From assembly GCA_041649275.1 (NCBI GenBank), contig JBAZNL010000001.1:248001-312000 (forward strand): 64,000 bases of DNA, written 5' to 3'. Under the pieces are notes generated by a model, which worked only from the letters and a program-made list of their open reading frames with translations, was not told the origin of the DNA and ran no database searches. Source of the DNA: Candidatus Izemoplasmatales bacterium. Its GTDB lineage: Bacteria > Bacillota_I > Bacilli_A > Izemoplasmatales > Hujiaoplasmataceae. The translations under genes were made by a program, and so were the position numbers. Shown here one piece after another: positions 35,295 through 42,869 of this stretch (positions within the stretch are counted from its first letter, which is position 1; each line of letters begins with the position of its first letter).

Positions 35295-35339
35295 TTGACA
35301 AAAGGACGATTCTTCGTATAATGAAAGTAATCGAAGAAT
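35295..35339 (+). promoter_or_regulatory. Consensus promoter with operator-like inverted repeat for the metal ATPase
   Basis: -35 TTGACA (35295-35300) and -10 TATAAT (35317-35322) are both perfect with a 16-base spacer. The -10 lies between the arms of an inverted repeat, ATTCTTCG (35309-35316) and CGAAGAAT (35332-35339), separated by 15 bases. The geometry fits a repressor or metal-sensor site over the start region; the regulator is not adjacent. Confidence 0.75.
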
Positions 35340-35392
35340 GACTATGCAAGAACGGAGACCGGCGGATTCACTGATCCGTCCGGGAGGGCACC

Positions 35393-37549
35393 ATGATAAA
35401 GAAGATCGTGATGAAGAATCTCACTTGCGCCAGCTGCATCTCGAAGATCGAACGCCGTGTCGGCCGTCTTTCGTATGTCAACAGCGCAAGCTTCAACTAT
35501 ACGAACCAGATCCTCCTCGTCGACTTCAAGGACGGGTTCGACGAAAGCGTCGCCCTGAAGGAGATCAAGGGCATCGTCGACGTCCTCGAGGACAACATCG
35601 ACACCCACTATCTCGACCGTCGCACCGAAACGCCGAAACCGCGTTTCGTCGACGAGTATCGTTTCCCGCTGATCGGAGCGGTCATCATCGCGGTCGTCTT
35701 CGCGCTCTTCCGCTTCCCGGACTACATCAACTTCGTCTTCAAGACGAACTTCGCGCCCCTCATCCAGGATCCCTACCGCGGCATCGGCTATGCGGTCGGC
35801 TACCTGTTCCTCGTCTCGCGCATCTTCCTGATGATGCTGAAAGGCTTCAAGAACCACAGTTTCTTCGACGAGCACACGCTCATGTTCATCGCCACCGCCG
35901 CCGGCATGGCGCTTGGCAAGTACGAAGAGAGCATCGCCGTCATCATCCTCTACTCGATCGGTGAAGTGCTTCAGGCCCGCGCCGTCATGCGGTCGAAGGA
36001 CGAGATCACGGCGCTGATGGACATCAAGGTGGAATATGCCAACGTCGTGGTGAACGACGCCATCGTCGTTCGCGACCCGCTTCAGATCAAGGTCGGCGAC
36101 ATCCTAATGGTCAAGCACGGCGAACGCGTCCCTGTGGACGGGATCGTCACGGAAGGCACGAGTTCGATGAACACCTCCGAACTGACCGGCGAGGTCAAGC
36201 TGATGCGCGTCGAGCCGGGCACGCCCCTGCTGTCCGGGAACATCAACGTCGGCGACGTGATCCGGATGAGGGCGGAGAAGGAATACAGCGATTCCACGCT
36301 CGCGAAGATCATCGACCTGATCGAGAACTCCACCAACAACAAGTCCAGAACCGAGATGTTCATCACGAAGTTCTCGCGCGTCTACACCCCGATCGTCGTC
36401 GCGCTCGCCTTCCTGATGGTGATGTACGGCCTCCTCTTCGCTCCGGGTCCCTTCATCGATCCGGCCCACCTCGAGGAAAGCTACCTGTACCGCGCCGCGA
36501 CCTTCCTCGTGATCTCCTGCCCCTGCTCGCTCGTCCTCTCGGTTCCCCTCTCCTACTTCGCCGGCATCGGCGTCGCGGCGAAGAACGGGATTCTCTTCAA
36601 GGGATCGACCTTCCTCCATACCCTGACCGACGTCAAGACGATCGCACTCGACAAGACCGGCACGCTCACCTACGGATCCTTCTTCGTGTCGAGTTATACG
36701 GATGAGGAAACCCTCCGGCTCGCCGCATCCCTCGAACGGTATTCGAACCACCCGATCGCGCAGGCGATCGCCGCCTACTACACGAAACCCGTCTACGAAC
36801 TCTCGGACGTGAGGGAGATTCCGGGATTCGGCATCCGCGGCGCGCTCGATGGCGAACAGGTCCTCGCCGGCAGCCGTCGCTTTCTGATTCAGAACGGCAT
36901 CGAACTTCCCGCGGACAAGCTTCCTGTCGGCTCCTACACCTTCATCGCCCGGGGCGGCAGATACCTCGGCAACGTCGTCGCCAAGGACGAACTCAAGGAA
37001 ACCTCGATGGAGACCGTGCGCAAGTTCACGAAGCGCTACGACACGGTGATGCTGACGGGCGACAACGAGGCCTCCGCGGCCGACATCGCGATGAAGCTCG
37101 GCGGCATCGAGTACTACGCCGACCTCCTCCCCGAACAGAAACTCGAACGCTTCAACGCGATCCGCACCAAATCCGTCTCGCTCTATGTCGGTGACGGCAT
37201 CAACGACGCCCCCCTCCTCAGGAACGCCGACATCGGCGTCTCGATGGGTTCGGCTTCCGATCTCGCGATCGAGGTCTCCGACATCATCATCATCAACAAC
37301 GACGTCCGTCTCCTCGACAAGGCGATCCGGATCGCTCTGCGCACGCGCCTGACGGCGGCCGAGAACATCATCTTCTCGTTGGCGGTCAAGGTCCTGTTCC
37401 TCACCCTCTCCGCCTTCGGCGTGATGTGGATGTGGCTGTCGATCTTCGCCGACGTCGGCGTCACCCTTCTCTGCGTCCTGAACGCCCTCCGGATCATCTA
37501 CGTTCAGCGCTATCTCCACGTCGAACAGAAGGAACGCAAACGGACATGA
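35393..37549 (+). CDS. zntA: Heavy-metal P1B-type ATPase (Zn/Cd/Pb exporter)
   Basis: This 718-residue membrane pump exports divalent soft metals. An N-terminal heavy-metal domain has the shortened site LTCASC (residues 10-15). TM helices 1-4 follow, then the actuator domain (TSELTGE), and the TM6 metal site SCPCSLV. The phosphorylation motif is DKTGTLTYG, the nucleotide domain has SNHPIAQAI, and the hinge is GDGINDAPLL. The C-terminal TM8 segment FADVGVTLL carries the Asp that marks the Zn/Cd/Pb group (P1B-2) rather than copper pumps. GGGAGG precedes the ATG. It is a single gene with its own regulated promoter and terminator. Confidence 0.92.
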   Translation: MIKKIVMKNLTCASCISKIERRVGRLSYVNSASFNYTNQILLVDFKDGFDESVALKEIKGIVDVLEDNIDTHYLDRRTETPKPRFVDEYRFPLIGAVIIAVVFALFRFPDYINFVFKTNFAPLIQDPYRGIGYAVGYLFLVSRIFLMMLKGFKNHSFFDEHTLMFIATAAGMALGKYEESIAVIILYSIGEVLQARAVMRSKDEITALMDIKVEYANVVVNDAIVVRDPLQIKVGDILMVKHGERVPVDGIVTEGTSSMNTSELTGEVKLMRVEPGTPLLSGNINVGDVIRMRAEKEYSDSTLAKIIDLIENSTNNKSRTEMFITKFSRVYTPIVVALAFLMVMYGLLFAPGPFIDPAHLEESYLYRAATFLVISCPCSLVLSVPLSYFAGIGVAAKNGILFKGSTFLHTLTDVKTIALDKTGTLTYGSFFVSSYTDEETLRLAASLERYSNHPIAQAIAAYYTKPVYELSDVREIPGFGIRGALDGEQVLAGSRRFLIQNGIELPADKLPVGSYTFIARGGRYLGNVVAKDELKETSMETVRKFTKRYDTVMLTGDNEASAADIAMKLGGIEYYADLLPEQKLERFNAIRTKSVSLYVGDGINDAPLLRNADIGVSMGSASDLAIEVSDIIIINNDVRLLDKAIRIALRTRLTAAENIIFSLAVKVLFLTLSAFGVMWMWLSIFADVGVTLLCVLNALRIIYVQRYLHVEQKERKRT

Positions 37550-37582
37550 AAAACGGAATCCTCGACGGATTCCGTTTTTTTA
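37549..37582. terminator. Bidirectional terminator between zntA and tyrS
   Basis: A perfect 9-bp stem (ACGGAATCC / GGATTCCGT, loop TCGAC) has five A residues before and seven T residues after. It serves the convergent zntA and tyrS genes. Confidence 0.88.
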
Positions 37583-38818
37583 TGAATGCCTGACCAGAAC
37601 GTATTTCTTCTTGCCCTTGCGGACGATCGAGTAGAGGCCGCCGATCGCGTCCGCGCGGGCGACGGTCGCGTCGAGCGACTGGACCTTGCGCCCGTTCACC
37701 GTGACGGCGCCGCTTGCGACCAGTTCGCGCGCCTCGCGCTTCGAGCTTGCGAGTCCGGTCGAGACGAGCGCGTCGAGGACGAGCGGATCCGCCGTGACGT
37801 CGAGCCGGGGAAGGTCCTTGAAGCCGATCCCGATCTCCTCGGCGGTGAGGCTTTCGACGTCGCCGGAGAAGAGCGCCTCGGAGATCCTGACCGCTTCCTT
37901 CCAGGCGTCCTCCCCATGGACCAGGACGGTGAGTTCTCCCGCGAGCGCTTTCTGGGCGGAGCGACGTTCCGGATGGGTCCTGACCTCGTCGGCGAACGCC
38001 TCGATCTCTTCCTTCGCGAGGAACGTGAACTGCTTCAGACGCATCACGACGTCGTCGTCGGCGGTGTTGATCCAGTACTGGTAGAACTCATAGGGCGTCG
38101 TCTTGAGCGGGTCGAGCCAGACCGCGCCCGATTCGGATTTCCCGAACTTGGTGCCGTCGGCCTTCGTCACGAGCGGGAAGGTGAAGCCGTACGCCTTGGC
38201 GTCGGCGCCGTGGACCTTGCGGATCAGCTCGAGGCCGGAGGTGATGTTGCCCCACTGGTCCTGACCGCCGATCTGGATCCGGCAGTCCTTCGACGCGAAG
38301 AGGTGCTCGAAGTCCCATGCCTGGATGATCTGGTAGCTGAACTCCGTGAAGGATATGCCGCTCTCGATGCGCGACTTCACCGAATCCTTGCTCATCATGT
38401 AGGCGACGTTGAAGTTCTTCCCGATGTCGCGGAGGAACTCGATCGCGTTCAGCGAAGACAACCAGTCGTAGTTGTTCACGACGACCGCGTGCGGAAGCAG
38501 GCGGCGCACCTGGGATGCGATCCCGGCGGCGTTCTTGAGCGACGTCTCGATTGTGAGCAACGGCCGTTCGGCGTTCTTGAAGCTCGGGTCGCCGATCAGA
38601 CCCGTGCCGCCGCCGATCACCAGGATCGGACTGTGGCCGGCGTTCTCGAGCCGCTTGGCGACGAGATATGCGAGCAGATGGCCGACGTGCAGGCTGTCCG
38701 CCGTCGGGTCCGCGCCGAGATAGAACGTGGATGCGCCCGCGTTCAGAACCTGTTCGAGTTCGGGATCGGTCATGTCGTAGACCAGTCCCCGCCATTTCAG
38801 ATCTTCCATCAGTTTCAT
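37580..38818 (-). CDS. tyrS: Tyrosyl-tRNA synthetase
   Basis: This 412-residue class I synthetase charges tRNA-Tyr. The N-terminal catalytic domain has FYLGADPTADSLHVGHL (HIGH-type HVGH), DWLSSLNAIEFLRDIGKNF, and the KMSKS-type KFGKS. The tyrosine pocket is in YQIIQAWDF and IGGQDQWGN. A C-terminal S4 RNA-binding domain (about 345-412) completes the normal length. The ATG at 38818 is chosen because the frame upstream enters the T-box terminator; GGGG lies nine bases upstream. Confidence 0.97.
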   Translation of the reverse strand: MKLMEDLKWRGLVYDMTDPELEQVLNAGASTFYLGADPTADSLHVGHLLAYLVAKRLENAGHSPILVIGGGTGLIGDPSFKNAERPLLTIETSLKNAAGIASQVRRLLPHAVVVNNYDWLSSLNAIEFLRDIGKNFNVAYMMSKDSVKSRIESGISFTEFSYQIIQAWDFEHLFASKDCRIQIGGQDQWGNITSGLELIRKVHGADAKAYGFTFPLVTKADGTKFGKSESGAVWLDPLKTTPYEFYQYWINTADDDVVMRLKQFTFLAKEEIEAFADEVRTHPERRSAQKALAGELTVLVHGEDAWKEAVRISEALFSGDVESLTAEEIGIGFKDLPRLDVTADPLVLDALVSTGLASSKREARELVASGAVTVNGRKVQSLDATVARADAIGGLYSIVRKGKKKYVLVRHS

Positions 38819-38851
38819 GTGTTTCAACCCCGTTTCATATGTGTTTTGGAA

Positions 38852-39060
38852 ATAAAAATCGCCCTTGCATGCAAGGACGATTTGGACAAACCGCGGTACC
38901 ACCCTGATTCACTCGAAAGTGCGCTCGGGAAGATAACGGATTCACCGTCTGCGGGCTTCGCAGAGACTCCCAAGCGTATTTCGCGGATTGCGGTCGCCCC
39001 GGCTCGCACCTGCCGCCGGGTCTCTTGAAGCGATGTCGCAACGCTACTGGACTTGTTCCT
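38852..39060 (-). promoter_or_regulatory. T-box leader (tRNA-Tyr-responsive) of tyrS
   Basis: The T-box core GGGTGGTACCGCGG is perfect at about 38889-38905 (minus strand). It is followed by a terminator (AATCGTCCTTGC...GCAAGGGCGATT then TTTATTT, 38852-38883). A TAC in GAAATACGCTTGG further 5' is a possible Tyr specifier. No separate promoter is obvious between this leader and the end of the lacI-type gene. Confidence 0.9.
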
Positions 39061-39064
39061 CGTC

Positions 39065-40072
39065 TTATTTCGTCGTCTGCCGGGTGATGATGTTGTGCGG
39101 CAGGACGTTGAACTTGACTTCGTTCACTTCGCCGTCGATCTCGCGCTTGAGCAATCCCATCGCCTTCGCCCCGATCTCGTTGATCGGGATGTCGACGCAG
39201 GAAAGCTTCGGCCGGGAGAGGGTGGCGTACTTCGTGTTCTGGAATCCGTAGACGCTGATGTCTTCGGGAATCCGCTTGCCCTTCTCGATCATCGTGTTGA
39301 TGAAGGAGACGGCGATCGAGTCGCGGACCGCGACGATGCCGTCGACGACGTTCGCGTCGGTCTTGAAGAGTTCGTTGAAGTGGACGGTGTTGATCGAGAT
39401 GTCGCCGGAGGTGCGGATCACGTTGGGGGTGAGATGCGCCTCCTTGACCGCCTTCAGGTAGCCCTCCTCCTTCAGATCGTTCACCATGTACTTGCGCGCC
39501 GTCGTGAGCAGGTAGATGTTCCTGCGGCCTTCCTGGACGAGCCGGCTGGTGATCTCGTAGGCGGCCTTGAAGTAGTCGATGCAGACGGTGACGAGTTTGT
39601 TGTCGTACGGATAGAGCGTGTTCGCGAGCACGATCGGAACCTTGTACTCGTCCTGGATCACGTTCAGCATCGCATACTGGGCTTCGTTGATCTCGTCGTT
39701 CAGATAGAGGATGCCGTCGACCTGGTTGGCGACGACTTCCTTCAGCATCTCGGCCTCGTCGATCTTCTCGTCCTTCATGACGTAGAGGAGGAGCGAATAG
39801 TTGTATTTGCGGGCCTCGACGGCGATGCCGTTCAGCATCTCGGCGACGGAGGCGCGCGACATGTCCGGAACGATCACGGCGACGGTCGTCGACTTCTTCG
39901 AGGCCAGTCCCTTGGCGAACGCGTTCGGCTTGTATCCGAGGTCCTTGATCACCTTGAGGACGCGATCGCGGGTTTCCGGTTTCACCTTCTGCGGATTGTT
40001 CAGCGTCCGGGAAACGGTGGCGAGCGACACGTTGGCGGCGTAGGCTACGTTGTAGATCGTGGCTTTGTTCAT
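39065..40072 (-). CDS. LacI-family transcriptional regulator
   Basis: This 335-residue regulator has the LacI layout. The N-terminal helix-turn-helix (TIYNVAYAANVSLATVSRTLN) with hinge helix PNAFAKGLAS covers about 1-60. A periplasmic-binding-protein-like effector domain follows (STTVAVIVPDMSR to the end). The ligand is unknown; a sugar is usual. The ATG at 40072 gives the standard family start MNKATIYNVA. It is upstream of tyrS on the same strand, and the nearest sugar genes are 5 kb away. Its own promoter contains a matching palindrome, so it probably represses itself. It resembles CcpA-like mollicute regulators, but global carbon control is not shown. Confidence 0.9.
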   Translation of the reverse strand: MNKATIYNVAYAANVSLATVSRTLNNPQKVKPETRDRVLKVIKDLGYKPNAFAKGLASKKSTTVAVIVPDMSRASVAEMLNGIAVEARKYNYSLLLYVMKDEKIDEAEMLKEVVANQVDGILYLNDEINEAQYAMLNVIQDEYKVPIVLANTLYPYDNKLVTVCIDYFKAAYEITSRLVQEGRRNIYLLTTARKYMVNDLKEEGYLKAVKEAHLTPNVIRTSGDISINTVHFNELFKTDANVVDGIVAVRDSIAVSFINTMIEKGKRIPEDISVYGFQNTKYATLSRPKLSCVDIPINEIGAKAMGLLKREIDGEVNEVKFNVLPHNIITRQTTK

Positions 40073-40105
40073 GGAAATGACCAACCTTTCCTCATTTTCG
40101 CCCAT

Positions 40106-40134
40106 ATTCTATCATTAACCGCAAGCGGTTTCAA
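40106..40134 (-). promoter_or_regulatory. lacI-type gene promoter with palindromic operator in the spacer
   Basis: -35 TTGAAA (40129-40134), 17-base spacer, and extended -10 TGATAGAAT (-10 at 40106-40111). A perfect 14-bp palindrome AACCGCTTGCGGTT (40117-40130) fills the spacer. It has the central CG-step symmetry usual for LacI-family operators, so autorepression is likely. Confidence 0.75.
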
Positions 40135-40182
40135 TGCCTTTGCGTCAAATCATGAAAAAATTTTCATAGTTCTTTCATCGCC

Positions 40183-40210
40183 AAAAAAAAGACGCCCTCA
40201 CGGACGTCTT
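40183..40210 (-). terminator. Rho-independent terminator after rplS
   Basis: AAGACG...CGTCTT stem on the minus strand followed by a run of T residues, eight bases after the rplS stop codon. Confidence 0.85.
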
Positions 40211-40217
40211 TCTTCGG

Positions 40218-40568
40218 TTATGAACGCTTTTCCTTGATACGGGCCGCTTTGGCGGAAAGGCCGCGGATGTAGCCGAGATTGGCTCTGCGGACCTGACCCC
40301 TGCGGGCGACCTCGATCTTCTCGACCATCGGCGAATGGATCGGGAAGGTCCGTTCGACGCCGATGCCGAAGGACATCTTGCGGACGCAGAAGGTCTCGCT
40401 GGTTCCCTGACCCTGACGCTTGATGCAGAGGCCCTCGTACATCTGGATGCGCTCTTTCGAGCCTTCCTTGATCTTGACGTACACCTTGAGGGTGTCTCCC
40501 GGACGGAACTCCGGGACATCGGTCTTGAGATACTGTTCGGTGACGCTGTTGATGAATTGCTGCGACAT
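40218..40568 (-). CDS. rplS: 50S ribosomal protein L19
   Basis: L19 sits at the 30S-50S interface of the ribosome. The 116-residue protein has the family motifs FRPGDTLKVYVKIKEG, RIQMYEGLCIKRQG, FCVRKMSFGIGVERTFP and HSPMVEKIEVARRGQVRRA, ending KIKEKRS-like. AGGAG lies eight bases before the ATG at 40568. It follows trmD, the usual order rimM-trmD-rplS, but has its own promoter and an 85-base leader that might carry ribosomal-protein autoregulation. Confidence 0.97.
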   Translation of the reverse strand: MSQQFINSVTEQYLKTDVPEFRPGDTLKVYVKIKEGSKERIQMYEGLCIKRQGQGTSETFCVRKMSFGIGVERTFPIHSPMVEKIEVARRGQVRRANLGYIRGLSAKAARIKEKRS

Positions 40569-40655
40569 GGGTTTCACTCCTTCGATGTGTGACTTCCGCG
40601 GTTCACGGAGGATTCCGGCGGAACGGCGGCGATGCTGGTTCTGGCAGCGTTAGTA

Positions 40656-40664
40656 ATTATATCA
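40656..40664 (-). promoter_or_regulatory. Extended -10 promoter for rplS
   Basis: TGATATAAT on the minus strand in the trmD-rplS gap. The transcript would have a leader of about 80 bases; an L19-type leader structure is possible but not demonstrated. Confidence 0.55.
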
Positions 40665-40693
40665 TAAAGACCCATGCAAATCAACAGATATCG

Positions 40694-41368
40694 TCAGCGC
40701 TTCTTGAGCAGGTCGGGACGGCGTTCCATCGTACGTTTAAGCGACTGTTCGCGGCGCCATCTGTCGATCTCCGCGTGGTTTCCGGAAAGCAGGACGTCGG
40801 GGACGCGCATCCCCATGTACTCGACCGGACGGGTATACTGCGGATGCTCGAGCAGGCCGTCGTAGAAGGAATCGTGCGGTGCCGATTCGGGCGAACCGAG
40901 CACTCCCGGCAACAGTCGGATGACGCTGTCGGCGATCGCCATCGCGGCGATCTCGCCGCCGGTGAGGACGTAGTCGCCGATCGAGATCTCGAGGTCGACG
41001 AGGCTGCGTACGCGTTCGTCGAAGCCTTCGTAATGGCCGCAGATCATCACGAGGTGGTCGGCTTTCGACAGCCGGATCGCCTCGGCCTGGTCGAACGGCC
41101 GGCCCTGCGGGGTGAGGAGGATCTTGACGGCCCGTTCGATCCCCGCGATCGACTGGAGGGCGCGGTGGATCGGCTCGACGGACAATACCATCCCGGCGCC
41201 GCCGCCGAAGGCGTAGTCGTCGACGTGGCGGTGCTTGTTGGTCGCGAAGTCGCGGAAATCGACGATCTCGATCTCGACGGCGCCCAGTTCCCTGGCGCGT
41301 TTCAGGATCGATTCGCCGAAGACGCCGGCGAACATGTCGGGGAACAGGCTGAGAATCGTGATCTTCAT
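40694..41368 (-). CDS. trmD: tRNA (guanine37-N1)-methyltransferase
   Basis: TrmD methylates G37 next to the anticodon and prevents frameshifting. The 224-residue SPOUT enzyme has the N-terminal ITILSLFPDMFAG, the DDYAFGGGAGMVLSVEP block, the trefoil-knot SAM site ICGHYEGFDERV, and SIGDYVLTGGE. All catalytic features are present at normal length. Its start overlaps the rimM stop by four bases (ATGA), so translation is coupled. Confidence 0.97.
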   Translation of the reverse strand: MKITILSLFPDMFAGVFGESILKRARELGAVEIEIVDFRDFATNKHRHVDDYAFGGGAGMVLSVEPIHRALQSIAGIERAVKILLTPQGRPFDQAEAIRLSKADHLVMICGHYEGFDERVRSLVDLEISIGDYVLTGGEIAAMAIADSVIRLLPGVLGSPESAPHDSFYDGLLEHPQYTRPVEYMGMRVPDVLLSGNHAEIDRWRREQSLKRTMERRPDLLKKR

Positions 41369-41868
41369 AGGAGGCCTTCCATTTCCGCGACGACCACGGT
41401 CCGCGTCTCCATGTCGACGGAAGGCACGAGTGCGTGCACAAACGGGACGAGCGCCTTGGTGCCGTCGCTCTTCCTGATCTCGAGGTAGTCGCCTTGGGGA
41501 TACGTACGGATGCCGTCGACGACGCCGACGGCGACGCCGCCTTGCCGGACCGAAAGGCCGATCAGGTCGGTCGCGCGGAACTCGTTCGTCCCGAGGGCGA
41601 CCGGAGCGGTCTCCTCGGCGAGCAGGACGAGTCCCTTGTACGGCAGGACCGATTCGATCGTGTCGTGGCCGCGGAAGGTCACGAGGTCGAAGCCGCGATG
41701 CGGACGGTAACTCCGGACGACGAGCTCGACGCGCCCGGCGGGGGCGTCGAGGACCACGACGGCTTCCGGGGCGTAACGGTCGGTCGCGAAATCGGTCGAC
41801 GTCGCGACGCGGACCTCGCCCTTGAGGCCGTGGGTGTTGACGATCCTGCCGATCGGAACGAGCGCCAT
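41365..41868 (-). CDS. rimM: Ribosome maturation factor RimM
   Basis: RimM helps mature the 30S head domain by binding S19. The 167-residue protein has the family start VPIGRIVNTHGLKGEVRV, a beta-barrel N-domain and a PRC-barrel C-domain (IGLSVRQGG, GDYLEIRKSDG, LVPFVHALVPSVD). The ATG at 41868 has GGAG eight bases upstream, inside the end of the upstream glycosidase gene. The rpsP gene normally found before rimM is missing here. Confidence 0.95.
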   Translation of the reverse strand: MALVPIGRIVNTHGLKGEVRVATSTDFATDRYAPEAVVVLDAPAGRVELVVRSYRPHRGFDLVTFRGHDTIESVLPYKGLVLLAEETAPVALGTNEFRATDLIGLSVRQGGVAVGVVDGIRTYPQGDYLEIRKSDGTKALVPFVHALVPSVDMETRTVVVAEMEGLL

Positions 41869-41869
41869 C

Positions 41870-42781
41870 TCAGAATCTCCGCGTCTTCTTCGCCATGAAG
41901 CCTTTGGGCGTGCGGTCGACGTTGTAGATGCCCCAGTGCTTCTCCGGTTCGATCGGGTCGCCGCCGCCCTTCCAGGGCTCGTCGAAGGCTTCGAAGATGA
42001 ACATCGTGACCTGGTTCTCGCGGCTCCACTTCTCGACCTGGGCGAGATAGTCGGCCTGCTGCTCCTCGCCGACGTCGTCCTTGTCCATCTGGTCGTTGCA
42101 GGAGGTCGCCCAGCCGAACTCGGTGAAGATGATCTGCTTGTCGGGATAGGCGGCCCGGTTTTCCTCGAAGTCGCGGATGTTGACCGCGAGCGCTTCGGGC
42201 AGATGCTTGCGGAGCCATAGCGGGTACGAATGGATCGAAAGGAAGTCGACTTCGGCTGCAAGCGGCGCGCAGCGGGTGCGCCACGCATAGGCGCCCTCGC
42301 AGAACGTGATCGGCACGTCGGTGAGGGTGCGCAGATAGCGGACATGCGAAGCGAGCGTTTCCGACGCCATCAGGTTCGGATGCCATTCGGACGTGTTCTC
42401 GTTGCCGACGGCGATCGCCAGGACGATGTCCTTGTACCGGTTCGCCAGTTCGGCGAGCCGGTCGAGTTGACGGATGTTCTCGATCTTGTTCCGTTCGATC
42501 TCCGCGTCGGAGTGGAGTCCGCCCCACGGGCAGTTCGGATTGGAGATCTCGCCTCTCGGTTCGATCCCGATCATCACCTTGAAGGGCAGTTTCTCTTCCT
42601 CCACGACGCGCAGAACGGTACGGGCGTATTCGGATACGTCGTACATGCGGAGATAGTCGAAATGCGGTTTCAGGATGGTCAGGTCCTCAAGGACCTGCGC
42701 ATATGTTGGATAGACGCGCGTAATGGGGCTCTGCCCCTCGCGGTATCCGGAATAGCAAACGCCTCTGCCGAATTTGATCAT
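41870..42781 (-). CDS. GH17-like beta-glucan hydrolase or glucanosyltransferase
   Basis: This 303-residue TIM-barrel protein resembles GH17 enzymes that act on beta-1,3-glucans. Visible markers are a GVCYSGYREGQSP start, AVGNENTSEW with the likely acid/base Glu, IIFTEFGWAT with the likely nucleophile Glu, and the C-terminal FEAFDEPWKGG...KHWGIYN typical of the family. There is no signal peptide, so it is predicted to be cytoplasmic, which suits turnover or synthesis of short glucans. The ATG at 42781 has GGAGGG seven bases upstream. The gene ends one base before rimM and shares a promoter with rimM-trmD. Confidence 0.8.
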   Translation of the reverse strand: MIKFGRGVCYSGYREGQSPITRVYPTYAQVLEDLTILKPHFDYLRMYDVSEYARTVLRVVEEEKLPFKVMIGIEPRGEISNPNCPWGGLHSDAEIERNKIENIRQLDRLAELANRYKDIVLAIAVGNENTSEWHPNLMASETLASHVRYLRTLTDVPITFCEGAYAWRTRCAPLAAEVDFLSIHSYPLWLRKHLPEALAVNIRDFEENRAAYPDKQIIFTEFGWATSCNDQMDKDDVGEEQQADYLAQVEKWSRENQVTMFIFEAFDEPWKGGGDPIEPEKHWGIYNVDRTPKGFMAKKTRRF

Positions 42782-42804
42782 GGTCATCCCTCCGAGCAAT
42801 ACAA

Positions 42805-42833
42805 ATTGTAACATACACCCCGCGATTATTCAA
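42805..42833 (-). promoter_or_regulatory. Promoter for the GH17-rimM-trmD unit
   Basis: -35 TTGAAT (42828-42833), 17-base spacer, -10 TACAAT (42805-42810) on the minus strand. Leader of about 20 bases. Confidence 0.65.
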
Positions 42834-42840
42834 CACACAG

Positions 42841-42866
42841 AAAAAAGGACGGGATTTCTCCCGTCC
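42841..42866 (-). terminator. Rho-independent terminator after the antiporter gene
   Basis: GGACGGGAGAAATCCCGTCC hairpin followed by six T residues on the minus strand, four bases after the antiporter stop codon. Confidence 0.88.
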
Positions 42867-42869
42867 GCA

